Below are positions 1-5,752 of a stretch of DNA of 9,251 nucleotides, piece by piece (the stretch's first letter is position 1; the number at the start of each line of letters is the position of its first letter). Source of the DNA: Lachnoclostridium sp. UBA1434 (GTDB taxonomy: Bacteria; Bacillota; Clostridia; Lachnospirales; Lachnospiraceae). Both the position numbers and the translations under genes were made by a program. The stretch lies in contig DCTS01000044.1 of NCBI GenBank assembly GCA_002329645.1, positions 15,845-25,095 on the forward strand, in the 5' to 3' direction. The notes beneath the pieces are model-generated. The model was not told where the DNA came from, did no database searches, and saw nothing but the letters and a program-made list of their open reading frames with translations.

Positions 1-79
1 TACGTGCGACAACCGAGCGGGAGCGTGTCTTAAGATGGACAATACCCACAAGCTGTTTTATATAAATGTTGCTATGTAG

Positions 80-113
80 GGTGGGCAAAAAGCAATTGCC
101 TTTTGCCTTCACC
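80..113. repeat. Imperfect palindrome (hairpin) GGTG-GGCAAAA...TTTTGCC-CACC
   Basis: GGCAAAA at 84-90 pairs with TTTTGCC at 101-107. GC at 92-93 pairs with GC at 98-99 around an AATT loop, with one A/C mismatch between the two stems. The outer arms GGTG (80-83) and CACC (110-113) also pair, across a two-base bulge. Neither strand has a T-run after it, so a simple intrinsic terminator is not supported. Palindromes of this sort occur at ends of small insertion elements and as dispersed repeats; which applies here cannot be told from one copy. Confidence 0.5.
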
Positions 114-256
114 ATCTGGCGTCTCAAGCAATTAGTACCAGCGCTTACTTCGATATTGAGCTGCAGATGAATTACAAACCAACCCAATCACCTCAAATCT
201 CGGATAATCCCTGGCCATCCGCAATTCTGAGACTAAATTACGGTTTCTATTGCATA

Positions 257-327
257 GATACGGCGGAACCTTCTCGTTCTGAATAAGCATGATGCCATGG
301 CTCTCATACCGTATCCGTTATTATTAT
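257..327 (+). terminator. Possible weak terminator for plus-strand transcripts
   Basis: GATACGG (257-263) is perfectly repeated in inverted form as CCGTATC (309-315) and is followed on the plus strand by a T-rich stretch, TTATTATTATTTT. The 45-base loop contains smaller self-complementary pieces, GAAC/GTTC at 266-279 and GCCATGGC at 294-301. The loop is long for an intrinsic terminator and the tail is not a pure T-run, so the call is weak. On the minus strand, the direction of the ATPase operon, no T-run follows the stem, so it is not a convincing terminator for that operon. Confidence 0.2.
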
Positions 328-356
328 TTTCAGATTTATTTATATTATTCATAAAA

Positions 357-983
357 TTAAATTTTATTTTTAACCTGCCTGCGTTTTATAACCTTTAAGC
401 GGGTAAAATCCTCACGGTCCTTTTCCTCAAGTGCGCTTTGGATGGATGCCTTAAGCCGGGTATAGTAGGGTATGGTTATGTTTTTTAAGGCATTTGCCCG
501 TTTCTGAGTTTTCTTAATACTGACGGCAAGCCTGTATGCGCTTGTTTCTATCATGGATAGCCGTATTGTCAGCCTTTTTACGATATTGAACTGCTTAACG
601 GCTTCATCAAGTGAAAGCCTTGTCTGATAGAAGGAATATGCAGGCATTTCACCTTTGTCGTCATATTCGACCAGCGGTATTTCAGTTCCCATGATGCTTC
701 TTTGCTTTATGCGTATGGAGTTTTCCTCCGGGAGCATAGTGCTTATATCGGAAACGGTCCTTATTCCCATCTCTATATTGGCCTTTTGCAGGGCAAGGTA
801 AGCCAGGGAAAAGGCTGCATCTATCCCGGATTGTATTTCCTTAGCCTCATCTATCAGCTCCATAAGCTCACGAATTAATATATTGCGTTTCTTATCCATC
901 AGCTCATAGCCCTGCTCCGCAAGCTTAAGGGAATTCGAGACCATTATAAGATTACCCTTGGTAGGGAAGGCATTCATATCCAT
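357..983 (-). CDS. ntpD: V-type ATP synthase subunit D (central shaft)
   Basis: Subunit D is the long alpha-helical hairpin that, with F, forms the rotating shaft through the A3B3 head and transmits torque to the ring. Family signs are the N-terminal PTK motif followed by a long charged helix (roughly residues 10-70) with the LAEQGYELMDKKRN stretch that corresponds to the conserved RGHxLLKxKRDEL-like segment. A middle globular part follows (about 75-130), then a second long basic helix to the C-terminus ending RRQVKNKI. I chose ATG 983 (208 aa) because AAGGGGTGA lies five bases upstream. A GTG at 992 would add three residues and overlap the subunit B stop by four bases, but has no well-spaced ribosome site. 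The ribosome site lies across the end of the B gene, so translation is probably coupled to B. Length is normal for the family and it is the last gene of the operon. Confidence 0.95.
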   Translation of the reverse strand: MDMNAFPTKGNLIMVSNSLKLAEQGYELMDKKRNILIRELMELIDEAKEIQSGIDAAFSLAYLALQKANIEMGIRTVSDISTMLPEENSIRIKQRSIMGTEIPLVEYDDKGEMPAYSFYQTRLSLDEAVKQFNIVKRLTIRLSMIETSAYRLAVSIKKTQKRANALKNITIPYYTRLKASIQSALEEKDREDFTRLKVIKRRQVKNKI

Positions 984-988
984 ATTAG

Positions 989-2371
989 TCACCCCTTGTC
1001 GCGGCTGTAATACTTGTCAAGTACTTTCGTATCCACCCTGTCAAGCTCCTCCCTGGGAAGAATGGACAACAAGGACCAGCCCATGTTCAGGGTTTTTGTG
1101 ATGGAGCGGTTCTCGCTAAGCCCCTGGTTGATGAACTGCTGCTCAAATGCTGTACCGAACTGCAGGTATTTTTTATCGGTGGGAGAGAGCTCATCCTCGC
1201 CTATAACGCTTGCAAGGGCTCTTGCCTCGCCAACCCTCGCATAGGAGGAAAAAAGCTGATTGGCAAGGTCCTGATGATCCTCTCTTGTATAACCCTTGCC
1301 GATGCCGTCCTTCATAAGCCTGGACAGAGAGGGGAGGACGCTGATCGGAGGATAAATGCCCTTAAGATACAGGGTACGGTCAAGGACAATTTGTCCCTCG
1401 GTAATATAGCCGGTAAGATCGGGAATCGGATGGGTTATGTCATCATTTGGCATGGTAAGTATAGGAATCTGAGTTACCGATCCCGGATTGCCGCTTATTA
1501 TTCCGGCTCTTTCATAAATGGCAGCAAGCTCGCTGTACAGGTAACCTGGATAACCCTTACGGCTAGGTATTTCGCCCTTTGAGGAGGAAACCTCACGCAA
1601 GGCCTCGGCATAAGAGGTCATATCGGTCAGGATTACTAGGATATGCATACCCTTGTCAAAAGCCAGATATTCGGCTGCAGTGAGAGCCACCCTGGGTGTT
1701 ATAAGGCGCTCCACCACAGGGTCATTTGCCAGGTTAAGATACATTACAACATGGGAGGAGGCGCCGCTTTCTTCAAAGGCACGCCTGAAGAAATCCGCAA
1801 CATCATGCTTAATGCCCATGGCTGCAAATACTATTCCGAATTCCTCATCCGAATCCTCGGCAAGGGATGCCTGTCGTACAATTTGGGCAGCAAGCTGGTC
1901 GTGGGGAAGGCCGTTACCGGAGAAAACAGGCAGCTTCTGACCCCGTATTAATGTGGTAAGGCAGTCGATTGCAGATATTCCGGTCCTTATATAGTTTCTG
2001 GGATAAGTCCTTGTGCAGGGATTAAGAGGCCTGCCGTTTACATTGCGTGTAACCTTAGGGGTGATCCTGCCAAGCCCGTCGATGGGCTGGCCGATGCCAT
2101 TGAACACACGCCCAAGTATATCCTCCGAAAGGGCAAGCTCCATCGGGTGACCTGTAAGCTTGGTATGGGTGTTATATAAGGACATATCCTCAGTTCCCTG
2201 AAACACCTGTATGACAGCCTTATCCTCATATATCTCCACAATGCGTCCGGTTTTGCGCTTTGTTCCTTCAACCACTAACTCCACAATCTCATCATAGGAA
2301 GCATCCCGCAAGCCTTCCAACACTATCAGGGGGCCGTTTATTTCACTTAATCCAAGGTATTCTATAGACAT
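989..2371 (-). CDS. ntpB: V-type ATP synthase subunit B (non-catalytic nucleotide-binding)
   Basis: Subunit B alternates with A in the A3B3 head and supplies the regulatory, non-catalytic side of each nucleotide site. The 460-residue product has the N-terminal beta-barrel (about 1-75), the central RecA-like domain and a C-terminal helical domain. The degenerate P-loop, SGNGLPHDQLAAQI (151-164), lacks GK[ST], which is diagnostic of B rather than A. The segment ILTDMTSYAEALR (247-259) is the Walker B region. The PSLSRLMKDGIG segment (347-358) carries Arg351, at the place of the arginine finger that reaches the catalytic site in the neighbouring A subunit (about R350 in Enterococcus hirae). Start ATG 2371 has AAAGGA about nine bases upstream. 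It begins 26 bases after the A stop and ends against subunit D. No lesion is visible. Confidence 0.97.
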   Translation of the reverse strand: MSIEYLGLSEINGPLIVLEGLRDASYDEIVELVVEGTKRKTGRIVEIYEDKAVIQVFQGTEDMSLYNTHTKLTGHPMELALSEDILGRVFNGIGQPIDGLGRITPKVTRNVNGRPLNPCTRTYPRNYIRTGISAIDCLTTLIRGQKLPVFSGNGLPHDQLAAQIVRQASLAEDSDEEFGIVFAAMGIKHDVADFFRRAFEESGASSHVVMYLNLANDPVVERLITPRVALTAAEYLAFDKGMHILVILTDMTSYAEALREVSSSKGEIPSRKGYPGYLYSELAAIYERAGIISGNPGSVTQIPILTMPNDDITHPIPDLTGYITEGQIVLDRTLYLKGIYPPISVLPSLSRLMKDGIGKGYTREDHQDLANQLFSSYARVGEARALASVIGEDELSPTDKKYLQFGTAFEQQFINQGLSENRSITKTLNMGWSLLSILPREELDRVDTKVLDKYYSRDKG

Positions 2372-2397
2372 AGACTACATTCCTTTATATTAAATTA

Positions 2398-4167
2398 TTA
2401 TGCATTCTTCTCCATGATACTGTTGTAGAACGAATCTATCATGCTGATGTATTCGTCAAATTTATATAACTCGTCATTTCCAATGTCATACTTTATGGAA
2501 ATTATCTTGTCAAAGATGCCGTCCTCCTTAAGAATTGACATCGGCATATTCAGGTCGATAAGCTGCTTTGATTTTGAATACAGGTAAAGGATAGTCTGCA
2601 TCATCTTAAGCTGCTTTTCCAGCGGAACGTAGGTGTCGGAGGGGTGGTAGGCATTCTGCTGCAGGAAGCCCAGACGGATAACTCTTGCAATTTCCAGTAT
2701 AAGCTTCTGGTCGTCAGGAAGGACATCACTTCCGATAAGCTTTACTATCTCCATAAGGCGGCTTTCCTCTGTCAGGAGGGACAAAAGCCTGTTTCTGCAA
2801 TCAATGAATTCCGGGCTTACATTTTGTGTGTACCACATCATAAGCTCCTGAATGTATTCGCTGTAGCTGGATAGCCAGTGTATAGCAGGGTAGTGCCTTG
2901 CGTAGGCAAGGGATTTATCAAGGGCCCAGAAGCAGCGCACGAACCTTTTGGTATGCTGTGTTACAGGCTCAGAGAAATCTCCGCCCTGGGGCGATACCGC
3001 ACCTATGATGGTTACGCTGCCCTCAGTTCCGTTCAGGTTTTGCATAAAGCCGGCGCGTTCATAGAAGGAAGAGAGCCTGGAAGCCAAATATGCAGGGAAG
3101 CCTTCCTCTGCAGGCATTTCCTCAAGACGTCCCGACAGCTCTCTGAGGGCTTCAGCCCAGCGTGAGGTGGAATCAGCCATGATAGCTACATGGTATCCCA
3201 TATCCCTGTAATATTCGGCAAGGGTTACTCCGGTATAGATACTGGCTTCACGTGCGGCTACAGGCATATTTGATGTGTTGGCTATCAAAACCGTTCTGTC
3301 AAGCAGGGGTTTGCCTGATTTGGGATCCTTAAGCTTCTGAAAATCCTCCAGCACCTCTGTCATCTCGTTGCCACGCTCTCCGCAGCCGATGTATATAATG
3401 ATATCCGCATCTGACCACTTGGCAAGCTGGTGCTGCGTCATGGTTTTTCCGGTACCGAAGCCTCCGGGGATAGCGGCGGTTCCTCCCTTGGCAACAGGGA
3501 ATAATGTATCTATTATCCGCTGGCCTGTAATAAGGGGCCTGTCCGGGGTATATCTCCTTGCTACAGGACGGGGGATTCGTATCGGCCAATACTGCACAAG
3601 GGTTAGCTCCCTTTCTTTACCGTTCTTATCCCTTATTGTAACGATAGGGTCCTTAATTGTATATTTTCCGTCGGCTGCAGTCCATAAAACAGTACCGGTC
3701 ATATCGGGAGGCACCATTGATTTATGAACAACCAGATCGCTTTCTGGCACCTCTGCTATAATGGTGCCGCCGTATACCCTGTCACCCGGTTTTACCTTTA
3801 TGCTTACATCCCATAGCTTTGCTGCATTCAGGGACTCAACATTCACCCCTCTGGGTATGAATGCCCCGGATTTTGCGGCAATTTCATTTAAGGGGCGCTC
3901 AATCCCGTCAAATATACTTCCGATAATACCGGGCCCTAATGCGGCGGATATGGCTTTGCCTGTAGGGATTACACTGTCGCCGGGCTTCAAACCTGTGGTA
4001 TCTTCGTATACCTGAATGGTTATTCTGCTTTTTTCAAGTCCTATAACCTCGCCCACAAGCTTGTCGGCTCCTGCCAGCACCATTTCGCTCATTTTGAAGC
4101 CGGGAGAGGGGTATAGGTATATGACGGGTCCGTTTATTCCGTATATCTTTCCGATTATATCCTTCAT
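2398..4167 (-). CDS. ntpA: V-type ATP synthase subunit A (catalytic)
   Basis: Catalytic subunit of the cytoplasmic head; hydrolyses or makes ATP. With the start at 4167 it is 589 residues, the usual length. The N-terminal barrel (1-70) is followed by the non-homologous insert region typical of A subunits (about 113-188). The P-loop is GGFGTGKT (235-242) and GCGERGNE (261-268) contains the catalytic glutamate, Glu264. Walker B is VAIMAD (327-332), followed by STSRWAEALRE, and SGRLEEMPAEEGFPAYLASR spans 345-364. A helical C-terminal domain follows. ATG 4167 is preferred over the in-frame ATG 4197 because AAGGAGGA sits at 4174-4181, about six bases upstream of it, and because family members begin at the equivalent of MKDIIGKIYGINGP. 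The extra ten residues would be MQGGLQGGQT, which is translated Shine-Dalgarno sequence. It lies 45 bases after E and 26 before B. Confidence 0.97.
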   Translation of the reverse strand: MKDIIGKIYGINGPVIYLYPSPGFKMSEMVLAGADKLVGEVIGLEKSRITIQVYEDTTGLKPGDSVIPTGKAISAALGPGIIGSIFDGIERPLNEIAAKSGAFIPRGVNVESLNAAKLWDVSIKVKPGDRVYGGTIIAEVPESDLVVHKSMVPPDMTGTVLWTAADGKYTIKDPIVTIRDKNGKERELTLVQYWPIRIPRPVARRYTPDRPLITGQRIIDTLFPVAKGGTAAIPGGFGTGKTMTQHQLAKWSDADIIIYIGCGERGNEMTEVLEDFQKLKDPKSGKPLLDRTVLIANTSNMPVAAREASIYTGVTLAEYYRDMGYHVAIMADSTSRWAEALRELSGRLEEMPAEEGFPAYLASRLSSFYERAGFMQNLNGTEGSVTIIGAVSPQGGDFSEPVTQHTKRFVRCFWALDKSLAYARHYPAIHWLSSYSEYIQELMMWYTQNVSPEFIDCRNRLLSLLTEESRLMEIVKLIGSDVLPDDQKLILEIARVIRLGFLQQNAYHPSDTYVPLEKQLKMMQTILYLYSKSKQLIDLNMPMSILKEDGIFDKIISIKYDIGNDELYKFDEYISMIDSFYNSIMEKNA

Positions 4168-4197
4168 GGTCTGTCCTCCTTGCAATCCTCCCTGCAT
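4168..4197 (-). promoter_or_regulatory. Tandem Shine-Dalgarno sites before subunit A
   Basis: Two purine-rich ribosome sites lie in a row in the minus-strand leader: AGGGAGG (complement of 4187-4193) and AAGGAGGA (complement of 4174-4181). They belong to two similar 12-base units, CAGGGAGGATTG and CAAGGAGGACAG. The proximal site is correctly spaced for ATG 4167. An upstream in-frame ATG at 4197 precedes both. The proximal site decides the start. The distal one may hold a second ribosome ready or may simply be a small duplication. Confidence 0.6.
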
Positions 4198-4212
4198 AAT
4201 CCGGATTGCTGC

Positions 4213-4791
4213 TTATAGTATGTTGTCAGGGGTAAAGGAATCCCTGGCTTCGGAAAGCTTTGTCATAAAGGAATGGTCTATCAGTATTGTACGGGAGGGT
4301 ATAACCGCCCGCATGCCTCCGATAAAGTCCCGGTTGCTGATTGTTATGTCAAGATTCGTTTCTTCCTCCAGAACAGGCTTTAAGGCTTCATCCGTGGGAT
4401 TAATGTATATAATAATATCATCGCCCCGGGCAAATTCAGCGGCTTCAATAATTTTAGCCTTGAGATAATCCTTATAGGCATCTGTTTTCATATATGCCTT
4501 AAGCTTTTGAGCTACCTCCTCAAATATCCTGTCGGTAAAATCGGCAGTATGCTCGAGGACGCTGCGTTTCAGATCCATAGAAAGATGGGAGAGCCTGCGG
4601 TTCTTTTCCCTTATTATGGTGTCATGCTCCATACGGTAGATGTCCCTGGCTTTTTTCAGGGCAGCCTTATGTCTCTCCTCATATAATTCCTTGAGGGATT
4701 TTGTATATTCCTCAATCATCCCTGCGCTTTGCGCATTTGCGCTTTCAATTACGGATGCAAAAAAGCTTCTCAGCTTCTCGCTTATATTCAT
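4213..4791 (-). CDS. ntpE: V-type ATP synthase subunit E (peripheral stalk)
   Basis: Subunit E pairs with the small G/H-type subunit to make the peripheral stalks that stop the A3B3 head rotating with the shaft. The 192-residue product has a long charged N-terminal helix (about 1-105, Lys/Glu/Arg-rich, coiled-coil in character) and a compact alpha/beta C-terminal domain. In the latter, IGGMRAVIPSRTILIDHSFMTKL (about 157-179) matches the family pattern in which a GG turn is followed by a strand and then a short helix. Start ATG 4791 has a strong AGGAGG site at 4797-4802, six to seven bases away. That ribosome site touches the last copy of the upstream tandem repeat, so translation of E may be affected by the repeat. 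The gene follows F after 137 bases, the largest gap inside the operon, and precedes A by 45. Confidence 0.93.
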   Translation of the reverse strand: MNISEKLRSFFASVIESANAQSAGMIEEYTKSLKELYEERHKAALKKARDIYRMEHDTIIREKNRRLSHLSMDLKRSVLEHTADFTDRIFEEVAQKLKAYMKTDAYKDYLKAKIIEAAEFARGDDIIIYINPTDEALKPVLEEETNLDITISNRDFIGGMRAVIPSRTILIDHSFMTKLSEARDSFTPDNIL

Positions 4792-4800
4792 AATTGCCTC

Positions 4801-4925
4801 CTAAAAGACCATATACTCTTACAAGACCATATCTTTACTAAAAGATCATTGCTTTTTACTCTTACAAGACCATAGCTTTTACCCTTACAAGACCATAGCT
4901 TTGAACTGCTAAAAGCTATAGCTTT
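4801..4925 (-). repeat. Degenerate tandem repeat with three-codon mini-ORFs in the F-E gap
   Basis: Read on the minus strand, a unit like AAAGCTATGGTCTTGTAAG recurs about six times with spacing of 24, 23, 24, 19 and 18 bases. Five copies contain a complete start-to-stop triplet ORF: ATGGTCTTGTAA at 4896-4885, 4873-4862 and 4830-4819, ATGATCTTTTAG at 4849-4838, and ATGGTCTTTTAG at 4812-4801. The first, most upstream copy (4920-4909) is degenerate and lacks ATG. It lies within a perfect 14-bp palindrome, AAAGCTATAGCTTT, at 4912-4925. The array fills nearly the whole gap and ends in the subunit E ribosome site. Confidence 0.85.
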
Positions 4926-4928
4926 ATA

Positions 4929-5237
4929 TTATAATTTCAAGCCGATTGCTTCCCTGACATAGGAGGTGATAAAACCCTCCTTGCGTCCGCTGCCGTGCCT
5001 GTCAGGAATTTCAACTATCAGCGGAAGCCTCCGGTTCAGCTTTATGTCGTCAATAATATCCGGGAATTCACGGCTGAACTTCTCGGTAATTAATATTATG
5101 CCGATGGATTTGTCGGAGAGGGCATACTCAAGCTGTTCCTTAAGGTGCTGCCTTGAATGGATGACAACCCCGTCAACACCGGCAAGTCTCATACCTGTAT
5201 AGGTATCCGTATTATCGCTGATTAAAAACATACGCAT
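4929..5237 (-). CDS. ntpG: V-type ATP synthase subunit F (central shaft)
   Basis: Subunit F (called NtpG in Enterococcus hirae naming) binds the side of subunit D in the rotating central shaft and influences ATPase activity. The 102-residue product has the expected Rossmann-like fold: an N-terminal strand MRMFLISDNTDTYTGMRLAGVDG, a central strand KSIGIILITEKFS (about 43-55) and RRLPLIVEIPDRHG (about 69-82), then an amphipathic C-terminal helix. In this family the LITE and P-x-I-V-E-I-P segments are characteristic. Start ATG 5237 has a strong AAGGAGG site about seven bases upstream. Its position between K and E is unusual against the Thermus order (E-C-F-A-B-D), and the gaps on both sides are the widest in the operon. 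Confidence 0.93.
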   Translation of the reverse strand: MRMFLISDNTDTYTGMRLAGVDGVVIHSRQHLKEQLEYALSDKSIGIILITEKFSREFPDIIDDIKLNRRLPLIVEIPDRHGSGRKEGFITSYVREAIGLKL

Positions 5238-5267
5238 ATAAATCCTCCTTATACGGCAACAGTATGT

Positions 5268-5324
5268 TTACCTCCGTGCCAGGCACACTTTCACCTGTTT
5301 AGTATGGGAAAGCCTGCGTCTCAT
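5268..5324 (-). other. Possible 18-codon basic mini-ORF in the K-F gap
   Basis: An ATG begins on the A of the subunit K stop codon (TGATG arrangement) and reads MRRRLSHTKQVKVCLARR before a TAA at 5270-5268. It would be reached by re-initiating ribosomes leaving K. It ends about 19 bases before the subunit F ribosome site. The peptide is strongly basic, with five arginines besides two lysines and a histidine. It has no ribosome site of its own visible at the right distance and no family resemblance I can name. It may be a coupling device, or chance. Confidence 0.25.
5276..5286. repeat. 11-bp palindrome GTGCCAGGCAC
   Basis: A perfect inverted repeat GTGCC-A-GGCAC stands in the gap between K and F. 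Similar GTGCC/GGCAC palindromes are common as dispersed short repeats in Firmicute genomes, which is why I note it. With no second copy in this window, its membership of such a family is an inference. It could also form a small hairpin in the transcript between K and F. Confidence 0.4.
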
Positions 5325-5740
5325 CAGCCCAGGATGGTGAAGGATACTATAAGGCCGTACAGCGCAATACCTTCCGCCAGGGCCACAAAGATCAGGGCCT
5401 TGCCCATTATGGAGGAATCCTCGCTCATTGCGCCTAAAGCTGCGGAGGCTGCGGAGGCAACTGCAATTCCGCCGCCAATACAGGAAAGACCTGTTGAGAG
5501 GGCAGCAGCAATATAGCGAAGGCCTTCGGCGGAGGCTGAAGCTGTCTCCTCGGCAGCATAAGCCTTGCCGGAAAACAGCATTATATCCGCCATAACGAGG
5601 ATGGCAAAGAAGAAAAATATATTGCAGGCTAATGTTGTCTTGAGGCTTTTCCTGGTCTTCTTTCTGGATATGAGAAAGGAGCCGAAGGGAATGACGATAC
5701 TTAATATTAATGCAATTACTGTTACAATCTGGACTTTCAT
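5324..5740 (-). CDS. ntpK: V-type ATP synthase subunit K (rotor-ring proteolipid)
   Basis: K forms the ion-carrying rotor ring in the membrane. The 138-residue product has four hydrophobic segments: about 4-24, 38-57, 74-104 and 113-137. Only the C-terminal hairpin is recognisably c-like. It has the glycine/alanine-rich helix LSTGLSCIGGGIAVASAASAALGA, the polar loop SEDSS, and the helix LIFVALAEGIALYGLIVSF with the carboxylate Glu123. The N-terminal pair has no counterpart carboxylate. RKKTRKSLK (26-34) followed by a hydrophobic run and AYA-AE (60-64) resembles a signal-peptidase site. Start ATG 5740 has AGGAGG eight bases upstream, and that site overlaps the subunit I stop codon, implying translational coupling. 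The Enterococcus hirae K protein is about 156 residues and is a true duplication with two c-like hairpins, so this is a different architecture. Confidence 0.93.
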   Translation of the reverse strand: MKVQIVTVIALILSIVIPFGSFLISRKKTRKSLKTTLACNIFFFFAILVMADIMLFSGKAYAAEETASASAEGLRYIAAALSTGLSCIGGGIAVASAASAALGAMSEDSSIMGKALIFVALAEGIALYGLIVSFTILG

Positions 5741-5752
5741 GTATTAATCCTC

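Larger units (their letters stand above)
1..356. other. Gene-free region downstream of the operon, unassigned
   Basis: No gene is recognisable here. The stretch contains an imperfect palindrome (80-113), a 7-bp inverted repeat (257-263 with 309-315) followed on the plus strand by a T-rich tract, and several short open frames on the minus strand. Those frames are 352-233 (39 codons), 290-132 (52 codons, beginning MLIQNEKVPP) and 187 to the left edge (62 codons, no good start). The first and third share a frame but are separated by stops at 233-235 and 188-190; the second overlaps both in another frame. None has a ribosome binding site. On the plus strand an open frame runs from base 2 to a TAG at 77-79, too short to identify. 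A decayed coding element, an untranslated structured element or chance are all possible. Confidence 0.4.

Noticed and set aside
132..170. Minus-strand GGTACTAATTGC followed by TTGAG resembles the conserved 3' end of bacterial 23S rRNA
   Set aside because: The sequence upstream does not match the rest of the 23S 3' domain and no room exists for an rRNA gene next to subunit D, so the match is treated as chance.
4..330. GTGCGAC at 4-10 resembles the 5' start of group II introns, and the region is rich in small stems
   Set aside because: No domain V-like hairpin, reverse transcriptase or matching intron end is visible before the subunit D gene begins, and a seven-base match is weak. At best a fragment; not called.
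984..992. GTG 992 as start of subunit D with a four-base overlap of the B stop
   Set aside because: The AAGGGGTGA site overlaps that GTG itself and is correctly spaced for ATG 983; the three extra residues are not expected in the family.
4016..4468. Long plus-strand open frame of about 150 codons across the A-E junction, and other plus-strand frames through the operon
   Set aside because: These lie opposite well-supported subunit genes, lack ribosome sites and encode nothing recognisable; they follow from the codon bias of the real genes.
4801..4925. The F-E repeat array as a CRISPR array
   Set aside because: Units are too short (18-24 bases), there are no separate spacers, the copies are degenerate and no cas genes are present.
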